Origin: a gamma proteobacterium HIMB30
GTDB lineage: Bacteria > Pseudomonadota > Gammaproteobacteria > Pseudomonadales > Litorivicinaceae
Direction: 5' to 3'
Length of the DNA: 64,000 nt
NCBI GenBank assembly: GCA_000227525.2
Contig: AGIG01000002.1
Location: 62,001-126,000 of the forward strand
The translations under genes were made by a program, and so were the position numbers. The notes beneath the pieces were generated by a model. The model saw only the letters and a program-made list of their open reading frames with translations, was not told where the DNA came from and made no database searches. The number at the start of each line of letters is the position of its first letter. Position 1 is the stretch's first letter. Positions 27,440-35,944 of this stretch are shown piece by piece.

Positions 27440-28327
27440 TCAAGCGCGCGGATGATGTGCGGAATGCAACTGCTTTAGTCGCTCTCGTGCAACGTGAGTA
27501 TAAATCTGTGTTGTTGATAGATCCTCATGGCCCAACAACAACTGAACAACGCGGAGATCGGCACCATGATTGACTAAATGGGTCGCGAAGGCGTGGCGTA
27601 ATGTATGCGGACTCAACTCAGTTGTAATTCCCGCAATTTGAGCGATGTGCCTCAATCGATGCCAAAAGGTCTGCCGCGTCATGGGTGATCCGGATCGCCC
27701 CGGAAAGACCGCAGGGCCTCTCGGATCCGGAAATTCTGGGCGCGCCTCGAGAAAATATCGTTGCAACCAATCTCTTGCGGCATCACCCAAAGGAACCAAT
27801 CGTTCTTTGCTACCCTTTCCGAGAACGCGGACGACACCTTGCTCCAAACTAATACTTGATCGTTCAAGACCGCAGAGTTCGCTAACACGCAGGCCAGATG
27901 CATAGAGAACCTCTAACATCGTTCGATCTCTCAATCCAATCAATGTGTCTGTGTTTGGAGCTTTGAGAAGCTTCGACACATCGCTTTCGGAAAGAGTCTT
28001 TGGTAAAGGCCGACCCTTAGATGGTCTGTGTATTCGCGCCATTGGGTCATCGTCGCGACGCCCATGCCGGATTTGATATTTATAAAATCCATGCAATGCG
28101 GACAGTTTGCGCTGAATAGACGTTACTTTTAGACCCTCGGCAAAGAGTGATCCGATAAAGTCATTGATCTGCGCATCTGACAACTCATCGATGGTTTTCT
28201 TCAGCGATCTTGCGTAACTATCCGCGCCTTCAAGATCAACTCGGTAAGCGCGTAATGTCGGTTCAGATAAACCCCGCTCAAGATAAAGCGCGTCCAAGTA
28301 AGCATCAAGATCTGAACGAATTGCCAT
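27440..28327 (-). CDS. xerD: Site-specific tyrosine recombinase XerD
   Basis: This ~295-residue recombinase resolves chromosome dimers at dif together with XerC and FtsK. I place the start at ATG 28325-28327 (MAIRSDLDAYLDALYLERGL); the in-frame extension upstream to 28402 is not conserved. Catalytic residues are visible: Arg in ASGLRVSELCGL, Lys in GKGSKERLVPL, HxxR in HTLRHAFATHL, the later His in LGHEDLSTTQ and Tyr in IYTHV. Position beside dsbC argues for XerD over XerC. Confidence 0.94.
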   Translation of the reverse strand: MAIRSDLDAYLDALYLERGLSEPTLRAYRVDLEGADSYARSLKKTIDELSDAQINDFIGSLFAEGLKVTSIQRKLSALHGFYKYQIRHGRRDDDPMARIHRPSKGRPLPKTLSESDVSKLLKAPNTDTLIGLRDRTMLEVLYASGLRVSELCGLERSSISLEQGVVRVLGKGSKERLVPLGDAARDWLQRYFLEARPEFPDPRGPAVFPGRSGSPMTRQTFWHRLRHIAQIAGITTELSPHTLRHAFATHLVNHGADLRVVQLLLGHEDLSTTQIYTHVARERLKQLHSAHHPRA

Positions 28328-28410
28328 GCGTCTAGAGTAACATGCTCTGAAAGGCCGATTTGATTCTGCAAATAAAGGCCTGCCGAACCAAATGAACGTC
28401 AATCACCTCA

Positions 28411-28440
28411 ACAAAAAAACCGGCGAGTAGGCCGGTTTTC
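28411..28440 (-). terminator. Intrinsic terminator of the rpsP-rimM-trmD-rplS operon
   Basis: Arms ACCGGC (28419-28424) and GCCGGT (28431-28436), with flanking A/T pairs, form a stem. It is followed on the minus strand by a run of seven T. It lies about 80 bases past the rplS stop and upstream of xerD. Confidence 0.88.
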
Positions 28441-28515
28441 TTGAATGCATTCAAAAATCAGAGCGGTTGCATGAGGACTGAGCTTTCCAACTCTGCCCTC
28501 GAATTCTCAACCGAA

Positions 28516-28875
28516 CTATTTTGTATCCAACTTTTCCTTGATACGCGCTGCCTTACCAGACAATTCACGAAGATGATAAAGCTTGGCTTTGCGAACATCC
28601 CCGCGACGCTTCACTTGGATCGAATCGATAAGCGGCGAGTGCAGTTGGAAAGTCCGCTCAACGCCAACGCCGTGCGAGATTTTCCGCACAATGCAGCTCG
28701 AATGCAAACCACGATTCGATTTCGCAATCACAACGCCTTCGTAGGCCTGAAGACGCTCACGCGTTCCTTCTTTCACCTTGACCTGAATCACCACCGTGTC
28801 ACCGGGCGCGAACGCAGGTAAGTCTGTCTTCATTTGCTCATTATTGAGCGCTTCGATGATCGGATTCATGCTCAC
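28516..28875 (-). CDS. rplS: 50S ribosomal protein L19
   Basis: This 119-residue protein sits at the 30S-50S interface of the ribosome. Typical sequence includes [20 protein letters not shown] and [18 protein letters not shown]. It is the last gene of the rpsP-rimM-trmD-rplS operon. Its start overlaps the trmD stop (28872-28875), and it is followed by a clear terminator. Confidence 0.98.
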   Translation of the reverse strand: MSMNPIIEALNNEQMKTDLPAFAPGDTVVIQVKVKEGTRERLQAYEGVVIAKSNRGLHSSCIVRKISHGVGVERTFQLHSPLIDSIQVKRRGDVRKAKLYHLRELSGKAARIKEKLDTK

Positions 28876-29609
28876 GGCTTTGACTCCCTAATAAATTCAT
28901 CCAGCAGTAACTGATCCTCATCAGACAGTTCCTGCTTCTCCAATATCTCAGACCGACGTAACCACGTCCGTCCCAAGGCCTGCTTTCGACGCCATCTTGC
29001 GATGTCGCCATGATGTCCGCTTAAAAGAACATCCGGCACCTTCAAGCCCGCTATTTCCTCGGGCCGCGTGTAGTGCGGACAATCCAGTAACCCATCACTG
29101 AATGAGTCCTCGACAGCACTACTCGCGTGACCAAGTACCCCAGGAACCAATCGGCCCACTGCATCTAGTACAGCGATGGCTGCTGGTTCCCCTCCCGAGA
29201 GAACAAAGTCCCCAAGAGAAATTTCGTAATCAACGTCGAGCTCAATCACTCGTTCATCGATTCCCTCATACCGGCCACACACCAAGATCACTTCTGGTCG
29301 TTCAGCCAATTCCTTGACCACTGATTGTGTCAGCGGTTCGCCCTGAGGGCTCAAATAAATAACCAACGCTTCGGGTAGTGTCTGCCTGGCTTCAGCAATC
29401 GAGGCTCTCAGCGTCTCGACTTTCATCAGCATGCCAGGGCCACCACCATAGGGCCTGTCATCCACGGTTTGGTGCAGATCAGTGGCGTGTGCCCTTGGAT
29501 TGAAAGTGATAATATTCACCAACCCACGCTGCATCGCTCTGCCGATCACACCATGTGCCAACGCGTCGGCCACCATGGTCGGAAATAGGGTGATCACGCC
29601 CCACTTCAT
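28872..29609 (-). CDS. trmD: tRNA (guanine-37-N1)-methyltransferase
   Basis: This 245-residue SPOUT enzyme methylates G37 next to the anticodon using S-adenosylmethionine, which prevents frameshifting. I start at ATG 29607-29609 ([13 protein letters not shown]), overlapping the rimM stop as TAATG; the frame runs open a little further upstream. The trefoil-knot motifs are seen: [26 protein letters not shown] and [15 protein letters not shown]. Confidence 0.97.
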   Translation of the reverse strand: MKWGVITLFPTMVADALAHGVIGRAMQRGLVNIITFNPRAHATDLHQTVDDRPYGGGPGMLMKVETLRASIAEARQTLPEALVIYLSPQGEPLTQSVVKELAERPEVILVCGRYEGIDERVIELDVDYEISLGDFVLSGGEPAAIAVLDAVGRLVPGVLGHASSAVEDSFSDGLLDCPHYTRPEEIAGLKVPDVLLSGHHGDIARWRRKQALGRTWLRRSEILEKQELSDEDQLLLDEFIRESKP

Positions 29610-30151
29610 TAAAACTCTGGGTCCCAATCAACCCGGATTGCACCCTCAGCCAAATTAACTTCCAAAACAGTTTGGCTGATGAACGGAATCAACCGTTCCT
29701 TCCGATCAATACTTTCAGCATCTCCGCCGACCACCAACACATCGTTAGCACCTGTCGGCAATACTGTTTTTACAACGCCCAATACCACATCATTGAGCGT
29801 TTTAACGCGACACCCTTCGAGGTCACGCCAATAAAATTCGTCATTACTGAGTTGAGGAAGATGGTTTTTATCCACTTCAATCAAACAGTTCACCAGCGAC
29901 TCGACGCTGGTACGATCGGGAAAACCGACCAATCTCGCGACGTACCCTTTGTCGCGCAGCTTCCACACTTCGGGAGCTGTCTCAATACGCTCTATCGCAG
30001 GTCGCCCACTGACACGATCAGGTGCCCGCTTTAAGACCCAGGGTGTCCACTCGAACACCGAGGCTGGGTCGTTGGTAAAACTGTCCATCCAAACCCAGCC
30101 CTGTACGCCATAGGGAGATCGAATCCGCCCTACGACCATTCGATCAGCCAT
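29609..30151 (-). CDS. rimM: 16S rRNA processing protein RimM
   Basis: This 180-residue factor binds S19 and helps mature the 30S head. The N-terminal RimM domain begins MVVGRIRSPYGVQGWVWMDS, and a C-terminal PRC-barrel contains FYWRDLEGCRV and LIPFISQTVLEVNL. One-base overlaps join it to rpsP upstream and trmD downstream. Confidence 0.96.
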   Translation of the reverse strand: MADRMVVGRIRSPYGVQGWVWMDSFTNDPASVFEWTPWVLKRAPDRVSGRPAIERIETAPEVWKLRDKGYVARLVGFPDRTSVESLVNCLIEVDKNHLPQLSNDEFYWRDLEGCRVKTLNDVVLGVVKTVLPTGANDVLVVGGDAESIDRKERLIPFISQTVLEVNLAEGAIRVDWDPEF

Positions 30152-30399
30152 TAAGCTGCCTGACGCGCGTCCTTAAGTAAGCGCTTCACGCGATCAGAAG
30201 TCTTTGCACCCAAACCGATCCAATGATCGACTCGCTCAAGGTCAACGCGCAGCCGTTCAGCTTGCCCTTGCGCCATTGGGTTAAAGAAACCGACACGCTC
30301 AATGAAGCGACCATCACGCGCATTTCTGTGATCCGTCACCGTGAGGTGATAGAAAGGACGCTTCTTAGAACCGCCGCGCGAAAGACGAATCGTTACCAT
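30151..30399 (-). CDS. rpsP: 30S ribosomal protein S16
   Basis: This 82-residue protein shows the family N-terminus [19 protein letters not shown] and the motif [14 protein letters not shown]. It is the first gene of the S16-RimM-TrmD-L19 operon. It lies 75 bases after the ffh stop, where the operon promoter would be expected. Confidence 0.98.
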   Translation of the reverse strand: MVTIRLSRGGSKKRPFYHLTVTDHRNARDGRFIERVGFFNPMAQGQAERLRVDLERVDHWIGLGAKTSDRVKRLLKDARQAA

Positions 30400-30474
30400 G
30401 TTCTCTCAATCCTGTGTTTGCTCCGAAGAGCCGAAAATTCAAAGGCGCGCAATGATAATGACTTTGTACGCAAC

Positions 30475-31842
30475 TTACAACCGCGGCATGCCGCCGGGCG
30501 GCATCATTCCAGAGATTCCACGCATCATTTTCTGCATACCGCCTTTTTTGCCGACTTTTTTCATCATCTTCGACATTTGTTTGTGCTGCTTCAGTACCTT
30601 ATTCACTTCCTGTACATCAGTCCCTGATCCGGCGGCAATTCGCTGTTTACGGGAACCATTGATCACCTCAGGATCACGCCGCTCAATCGGTGTCATCGAA
30701 TTAATGACCGCCTCCATCCGCACGAATTGTTTGTCGTCCACCTGATTTTGCATCTGTGCGCCCATCTGCCCCATCCCGGGCATCTTCTCCAGAAGGGCTT
30801 TCATTCCTCCCATGTTGCGCATTTGTTGCAACTGGTCGCGGAAGTCTTCCAGATCAAAACCTTTTCCTTTCAAGACTTTTTTGGCGACTTTTTCTGCTTT
30901 TTCTTTGTCGAGTTTTTGCTCAGCTTGTTCGATCAAGCCGAGGATATCGCCCATGCCAAGAATTCTTGATGCAAGTCGATCCGGATGAAACGCTTCTAGT
31001 CCGTCGACAGTCTCGCCGACACCCATAAACTTAATCGGCTGACCTGTGATGGTTTTCACAGACAGCGCAGCACCACCACGTGCGTCACCGTCGGCCTTGG
31101 TTAAAACCACACCGGTTAATGGCAGAACATCCGAAAAAGCCTTTGCTGTATTGGCCGCGTCTTGACCCGTCATTGCATCAACAACGAATAATGTTTCGAC
31201 TGGATTCAGCGCTTGATGAAGGCCTGATATCTCTTTCATCATGTCTTCATCGATACCCAATCGACCCGCTGTATCCACCAGTAGGACATCGTAGGCAGCA
31301 GACTCAGCTTTTTGTAGAGCAGCTTGCGCAAGTGCGATGGGATTCTGATCCGGTGTTGATGGGAACACATCAACTTCAATCTGTGCACCGAGTGTGGCCA
31401 GCTGCTCCATCGCAGCGGGGCGGTAGACGTCGACGCTAACCAATAACACTTTTTTCTTGTCTCGATTGGTCAGAAATTTAGCCAGTTTGGCGGCCGTTGT
31501 GGTTTTACCCGCACCCTGAAGACCAGCCAGTAAAACGATTGCGGGCGGACGTTGAGCGAGGTTCAACGATTCAGATGGACCACCAAGTACAGTCTCGAGT
31601 TCGCTTTGGACAACCTTTAGAAACTGCTGCCCAGGCGTCAGGCTTGCGCGCACCTCGCGACCTAAAGCACGGGTACGCACTTGAGAGATAAATTGTTTCA
31701 CAACAGGTAACGCAACATCCGCTTCCAATAGCGCTTTGCGGACTTCTTTCAGCGTACTCGCTATATTGTCTTCCGTGAGACGGGCCTTTTTACCCATCGA
31801 CTGCAATGTCTTCGAAAGACGTTCACTTAATGAATTAAACAT
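30475..31842 (-). CDS. ffh: Signal recognition particle protein Ffh
   Basis: This 455-residue GTPase targets nascent membrane proteins to SecYEG together with 4.5S RNA and FtsY. The N domain is followed by the G domain with GLQGAGKTTTAAKLA, DTAGRLGID and TKADGDARGG. The C-terminal M domain is Met- and Gly-rich (GMQKMMRGISGMMPPGGMPR). Length is normal. It is divergent from ypjD across 61 bases. Confidence 0.97.
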   Translation of the reverse strand: MFNSLSERLSKTLQSMGKKARLTEDNIASTLKEVRKALLEADVALPVVKQFISQVRTRALGREVRASLTPGQQFLKVVQSELETVLGGPSESLNLAQRPPAIVLLAGLQGAGKTTTAAKLAKFLTNRDKKKVLLVSVDVYRPAAMEQLATLGAQIEVDVFPSTPDQNPIALAQAALQKAESAAYDVLLVDTAGRLGIDEDMMKEISGLHQALNPVETLFVVDAMTGQDAANTAKAFSDVLPLTGVVLTKADGDARGGAALSVKTITGQPIKFMGVGETVDGLEAFHPDRLASRILGMGDILGLIEQAEQKLDKEKAEKVAKKVLKGKGFDLEDFRDQLQQMRNMGGMKALLEKMPGMGQMGAQMQNQVDDKQFVRMEAVINSMTPIERRDPEVINGSRKQRIAAGSGTDVQEVNKVLKQHKQMSKMMKKVGKKGGMQKMMRGISGMMPPGGMPRL

Positions 31843-31903
31843 GTGATCTCTTTAGCATGGCGTTCGAACACACTATGATAACGAAAAATCGACTCAGAGT
31901 AGG

Positions 31904-32695
31904 ATGATGTCTTTATTAGTTCCGGGATTACTTGCGACATCAGTACTGTTTGCATCGGGAATCCGCCAATTTAGCGTATTCAAGAAAGGCGAAGTGCACG
32001 ATGCAGCCGCTCTTTTATTGGGCATTACTGGGTGCGTCTTATCAGTTGTTCTTGTCATCCAGGGTCTGGGTGATAACGGCGGGAGACCCACGACGGGGCT
32101 TATGGGGACATTACTGGGTGCGCTTTTGTTGCTTCTAGTCCTCGGTACCAGCTCCAAACACCCCGTCAATGCCCTACTCATTGGTGTCGCACCACTGACG
32201 GGACTCTTTACACTGATTGCGTCAGTATTGAATCCGACCTCGAACCATCTCAATCCGTTAAATTTTGAAACCGCCGTGCACGTCGCAACATCAATTGTCG
32301 CCTATGGCGCCATTGCCTACGCGGGAACACTGGCGATTTTGTTGTCTTGGCAACATTTGAAACTCAAAGAGAAGCCATTATCGCCCCTGATCTCTGCGCT
32401 TCCCCCGTTGGATGCGATGGAGTACCTCTTTTTACGCACCGTTCAAACGGCGTGGGTTGTTCTGACTATCGCGCTCGTTACAGGCATCATCTACGTCGAG
32501 GACTTTTGGGCACAGCAACTTGCACACAAAACGGCATTATCAGTACTGGCCTGGTGTGGAATGGCCCTCGCGTTGTGGCAACATTTTCAAAATGGTGGTG
32601 TGACTCGTACGATGCGGAAAACAGCCATTGCCGCTGCCGCTCTTCTGTGTATTGGCTATCTCGGTAGCAAAGCGGTTCTGGAATTTATTCTGTGA
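31904..32695 (+). CDS. ypjD: Inner-membrane cytochrome c assembly-like protein (YpjD family)
   Basis: This 263-residue protein has about eight membrane helices and belongs to the CcsA/CcmC-related YpjD group. The conserved VHVATSIVAYGAIAYAG, YLFLRTVQTAWVVLT and TGIIYVEDFW segments are recognisable, and His residues suited to haem contact are present (VHVATS, AHKTAL). Its biochemical role is not settled. Position divergent from ffh and upstream of a CorB-like gene is common in gammaproteobacteria. The start may be the second ATG at 31907, which is better spaced from AGAGTAGG. Confidence 0.88.
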   Translation: MMSLLVPGLLATSVLFASGIRQFSVFKKGEVHDAAALLLGITGCVLSVVLVIQGLGDNGGRPTTGLMGTLLGALLLLLVLGTSSKHPVNALLIGVAPLTGLFTLIASVLNPTSNHLNPLNFETAVHVATSIVAYGAIAYAGTLAILLSWQHLKLKEKPLSPLISALPPLDAMEYLFLRTVQTAWVVLTIALVTGIIYVEDFWAQQLAHKTALSVLAWCGMALALWQHFQNGGVTRTMRKTAIAAAALLCIGYLGSKAVLEFIL

Positions 32696-32707
32696 TGGGC
32701 CCTGCCT

Positions 32708-34033
32708 TTGAGTGATATCTCCAACGAAGTCCTATTCGGTATTCTCGTTCTGCTGATTTTTTTATCAGGATTCTTCTCAAGCTCGGAAACCGGCCTGATG
32801 GCCATCAATCGTGTACGACTTCAGCATCAAGCTGAGGAAGGTTCAAAGACAGCGAACAGAATTTTGTCGCTCCTCGAACGACCCGATCGGTTAATCGGAC
32901 TGATTTTAATTGGTAATAACTTCGTCAATATTTTGGCGTCGGCCATCGCCACCGTGCTCGCTGTGCGTATTTTTGGTGACGCTGGTGTGGCGATCGCAAC
33001 CGGTGTCTTAACTCTCGTCATCTTGATCTTTGCCGAAGTCACACCGAAAACATTCGCTGCACTTCATCCGGAACGAATTGCTCGTCCAGCCAGTTTTATC
33101 TTGCTCCCGCTATTACGCATTACCTATCCACTCGTTTGGACTACGAATCTTCTGTCAAACGGCTTACTGCGGCTTCTTGGGATCAATCCAGAAAACTCCC
33201 AGCGAGATCGACTAACGAAAGAGGAGCTACGCACATTAATGATGCAAAGCGGGCATCGAATTCCAGCGCGGCGCCACGGGATGCTGCTCTCCATTCTTGA
33301 TCTGGAAAAAGTCCAAGTCGATGAAATCATGGTGCCGCGCGGGGAAATCATTGGACTCGACTTAACTGATGAAGTCGATGAATTAGTCAGCCAACTCCGA
33401 TCAACACAACATACGCGCCTCCCTGTGTTTAACGAAGACATTGAGCAATTGGTTGGTATTTTGCATGCGCGAACGGCACTCAAACTTCTCGACAATGCCG
33501 AGCTCTTAGAGGACGAGCCAGAGTTCAAAAATCGCATCGTCGAATTGTGCGAAGAACCCTATTTTGTCCCGCAGAGTGCTGCCCTTCACACGCAGCTCTA
33601 CAATTTTCAGAAGGAACGTGAGCGTTTGGCTGTGGTTGTCGATGAATACGGCGAGATCGAAGGGATGGTCACGCTTGACGATATTTTGGAAGAAATCGTC
33701 GGTGAATTCACCACAGATCACATCCAAGAAACATCCCCAGATGTGCATCCACAGGATGATGGAACATTTATTATCGATGGATCAGCAACAGTCCGTGACT
33801 TAAATCGCATCCTTGAATGGGAACTACCGACAGACGGACCACGAACAGTGAGCGGAGTCATTGTTGAATTACTGGAATTTATTCCTGAGAACAGCCTTGG
33901 CGTCCAATACCGCGAGTACCGATTGGAAGTGTTGGCAATTCAAGATAATCGCGTTCGCTCCATTAAGGCATGGAAGGTCGATTCAGAATCATCGGATCAG
34001 CCGCGACTGTCTGAAAAAAATCGCGGACAATAA
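32708..34033 (+). CDS. CNNM/CorB family transporter with CBS domains
   Basis: This 441-residue protein starts at TTG (32708). The N-terminal DUF21 domain has about four helices (LFGILVLLIFLSGFFSSSET, GLILIGNNFVNILASA). A CBS pair follows (IMVPRGEIIGLDL, RLPVFNEDIEQLVGILHAR), and the C-terminal CorC/HlyC domain contains VVDEYGEIEGMVTLDDILEE. Such proteins are implicated in Mg2+ or Co2+ export. It follows ypjD closely. Its 3' end overlaps the convergent NUDIX gene by 71 bases. Confidence 0.92.
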   Translation: MSDISNEVLFGILVLLIFLSGFFSSSETGLMAINRVRLQHQAEEGSKTANRILSLLERPDRLIGLILIGNNFVNILASAIATVLAVRIFGDAGVAIATGVLTLVILIFAEVTPKTFAALHPERIARPASFILLPLLRITYPLVWTTNLLSNGLLRLLGINPENSQRDRLTKEELRTLMMQSGHRIPARRHGMLLSILDLEKVQVDEIMVPRGEIIGLDLTDEVDELVSQLRSTQHTRLPVFNEDIEQLVGILHARTALKLLDNAELLEDEPEFKNRIVELCEEPYFVPQSAALHTQLYNFQKERERLAVVVDEYGEIEGMVTLDDILEEIVGEFTTDHIQETSPDVHPQDDGTFIIDGSATVRDLNRILEWELPTDGPRTVSGVIVELLEFIPENSLGVQYREYRLEVLAIQDNRVRSIKAWKVDSESSDQPRLSEKNRGQ

Positions 34034-34550
34034 GTGCTGTCAAGCCCCAAATTTCCTCGTTGTGATAGTGCCAGCGCGGCATCCATACCGCGGGCGAACG
34101 ATACTGACTGACTTCAAATGTCGGTGGCTGGGACAAAAACTCCTTCATAGGCATCGAAAAAACGCGAGCAATCTCCTGTTCTCGAGGCTTGCCGATCAAC
34201 AGATCGTCCGACCAGAACACACAAGGAGTCACCGACAGCTGATACAAACTTTCAATCGGGTTTAAATAACCCAGACTGTGCTCTGCTGTCAGTCTCAGAC
34301 CGGTTTCTTCCTCAAGCTCTCTCAATGCCGCAGACATGACTGAGTTATCCGATAACTCAACTTTACCCCCAGGTAACGACACCTCACCTGCATGTTTTCT
34401 CAGATGAGGCGCCTTGACGCAAAGGGTCAAGCTTGGACTGTTCCTATCCGAGATCACAAAGGCGACTGCGGCTTGACCACGGCACATTGCAAGGGGTGCT
34501 GGTTCTCTGTCTAATAAGTTGCTTCGAACACGCTGTTTCGTCACTTGCAT
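33963..34550 (-). CDS. NUDIX hydrolase, CoA pyrophosphatase-like
   Basis: This ~195-residue enzyme is of the NudL/CoAse type. The NUDIX box reads GKVELSDNSVMSAALRELEEETGL. Just before it, LRKHAGEVSLPGG matches the CoA-specific extension found ahead of the box in this group. I place the start at ATG 34548-34550 (MQVTKQRVRSNLL), since the upstream in-frame extension would cover the divergent gene. It probably splits CoA or its derivatives into phosphopantetheine and 3',5'-ADP. The C-terminal 71 bases overlap the convergent CNNM gene. Confidence 0.88.
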   Translation of the reverse strand: MQVTKQRVRSNLLDREPAPLAMCRGQAAVAFVISDRNSPSLTLCVKAPHLRKHAGEVSLPGGKVELSDNSVMSAALRELEEETGLRLTAEHSLGYLNPIESLYQLSVTPCVFWSDDLLIGKPREQEIARVFSMPMKEFLSQPPTFEVSQYRSPAVWMPRWHYHNEEIWGLTALIVRDFFQTVAADPMILNRPSMP

Positions 34551-34584
34551 TTCGTTAGTATAAGAATAAACACGGGAGAGCCCT

Positions 34585-35136
34585 ATGAACTTTTGCTCAA
34601 ATTGTGGTTCAGCAACCATCCGGCGCGTTCCAGAGGGCGATAACCGGCCGCGAGATGTCTGTGACCAGTGCGGCACGATCCACTATCAAAATCCAAATAT
34701 CATTGCTGGATGCGTTGTCCTTCAGAGCGATAAAGTACTGCTGTGTCGACGAGCCATTGAGCCACGATATGGACTCTGGACATTACCTGCAGGCTTCATG
34801 GAAAACGGTGAAACTGTTGCTCAGGCTGCACTCAGAGAAACTTGGGAGGAAGCCCGCGCAACGCCTGATCTTGATCAGCTATACGTCGTCACTTCGATCC
34901 CAACGATCAGCCAGGTTTATATGCTGTATTTGGCATTTTTGACAAATGATCAATATGGTTCAGGTCCAGAGAGTCTGGAAACAAAACTCTTCAGCATGGA
35001 TGAAATTCCATGGGATGAGCTGGCCTTTCATACCGTGCGCGACGCATTAACGCAGTTAAAACAGGATCTTGCGACTGGTACATTTTCCCTACACTGTATC
35101 GATCGTGACGAGGCGTCCATCTCAGCGCGCGTTTAA
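34585..35136 (+). CDS. NUDIX hydrolase with N-terminal zinc ribbon
   Basis: This 183-residue protein has a four-cysteine zinc ribbon at the N-terminus (CSNCG at 4-8, CDQCG near residue 30). A NUDIX domain follows with the box GFMENGETVAQAALRETWEEA. The ribbon plus NUDIX arrangement is that of a widespread group distinct from NudC, which is longer. The substrate, probably a nucleoside diphosphate derivative, is not visible. Only 34 bases separate it from the divergent CoAse-like gene. Its end overlaps the convergent NIF3-like gene by four bases. Confidence 0.9.
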   Translation: MNFCSNCGSATIRRVPEGDNRPRDVCDQCGTIHYQNPNIIAGCVVLQSDKVLLCRRAIEPRYGLWTLPAGFMENGETVAQAALRETWEEARATPDLDQLYVVTSIPTISQVYMLYLAFLTNDQYGSGPESLETKLFSMDEIPWDELAFHTVRDALTQLKQDLATGTFSLHCIDRDEASISARV

Positions 35137-35456
35137 GTGCGCGGAACTGGTTCAACCACACGAATCAGATCAAAAGCGGGCTCCTCGTACGGATGGCTGG
35201 CGTATAACGCGTCAATAACTGCATCAAGTACGGTATCCGGCACCAGTAGTTCCACTCGCCATTCCTGGACTTGTTCAACAACCCCTGGTTGGCCGATGTG
35301 CGGATTTGCCGTCGGTTGCGGTAAAAACTGTCCAACACCGAGGCACTCCCAGGAACAGCGACTGTAGGCACCGAGCCGAGCCGCACCTGCTTCAAACAAG
35401 GCATCTTTCACGCGTTCCTTTGCGTTTTCCGGAATAAATACGATGAGCTTGTACAT
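35133..35456 (-). CDS. NIF3/YqfO-like small protein
   Basis: This ~107-residue protein corresponds to the CutA-like inserted module of YqfO/NIF3 proteins as a stand-alone domain. The motifs MYKLIVFIPENAKERVKDAL and SHPYEEPAFDLI are typical. I start at ATG 35454-35456 because AGGAGGA lies six bases upstream; the longer frame to 35489 has no such site. Full-length NIF3 metal-binding domains are absent. Function is unknown. Confidence 0.85.
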   Translation of the reverse strand: MYKLIVFIPENAKERVKDALFEAGAARLGAYSRCSWECLGVGQFLPQPTANPHIGQPGVVEQVQEWRVELLVPDTVLDAVIDALYASHPYEEPAFDLIRVVEPVPRT

Positions 35457-35680
35457 ATATTTCCTCCTACGGGATCTGATTGATGCCAAGTTGTCTAGCT
35501 TTTACCACTCACAGATGGACAAAAATGAAACAAAACAACATAACCAACAGAGAGTTTCAAAAATTTTTTCGAAATTTCACTCATTTAAGCCAAAAACAGT
35601 TGACGCGTACAGAAAATCGTAGCAATGTTCAGGACAATACTTGGACAAAAAACCTACGGATAGAGATAAGAGGTGATCCC
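35457..35680 (+). other. csrA upstream region
   Basis: This 224-base stretch between the NIF3-like start and csrA holds no gene I can support. It is AT-rich in the middle (35521-35600). A TTGACG at 35600-35605 resembles a -35 box, but no convincing -10 element sits at the right distance. It presumably carries the csrA promoter and leader. Confidence 0.4.
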
Positions 35681-35884
35681 ATGTTGGTATTAACCCGAAA
35701 AATTGGTGAAAAAGTGATGATTGGTGACGATGTGTCGGTCACCATCCTCGGACTATTTGGTAATCACGTGAGGCTTGGTATTAATGCGCCAAAGTCAGTC
35801 GAGATTCATCGCGAAGAAATCTACGTCAAGATCCAGAATGAGAGCCAGGATTCTGACACCCCGAAAATCGCAATCGGTCAGTAA
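35681..35884 (+). CDS. csrA: Carbon storage regulator CsrA
   Basis: This 67-residue homodimeric RNA-binding protein binds GGA motifs in leaders and controls translation and stability of many mRNAs. The sequence begins [20 protein letters not shown], and the RNA-binding beta-5 segment is IHREEIY. The start is ATG 35681, with AGAGGTGA upstream; the in-frame extension back to 35480 has no resemblance to CsrA. The C-terminal tail is slightly longer than in E. coli (61 residues). Confidence 0.96.
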   Translation: MLVLTRKIGEKVMIGDDVSVTILGLFGNHVRLGINAPKSVEIHREEIYVKIQNESQDSDTPKIAIGQ

Positions 35885-35899
35885 TACTCTGGTTTCACT

Positions 35900-35944
35900 G
35901 GGGAGCCGCGTGTAGTCTTACACGAAATGAACAAAAGGCTCCCC
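35900..35944 (+). promoter_or_regulatory. Nested hairpin in front of the second RND operon
   Basis: An inner perfect hairpin (arms CGTGTA 35909-35914 and TACACG 35919-35924, loop GTCT) lies inside an outer inverted repeat (arms GGGGAGCC 35900-35907 and GGCTCCCC 35937-35944). The outer 3' arm overlaps the AAAGG ribosome-binding site and abuts ATG 35945. No T run follows, so termination is unlikely. Occlusion of the adaptor start is possible. Confidence 0.45.

Noticed and set aside
35600-35630. csrA promoter with TTGACG as -35
   Set aside because: No acceptable -10 sequence lies 16-18 bases downstream.
35480-35680. In-frame upstream extension of csrA
   Set aside because: It adds 67 residues unlike any CsrA, and a good ribosome-binding site precedes ATG 35681.
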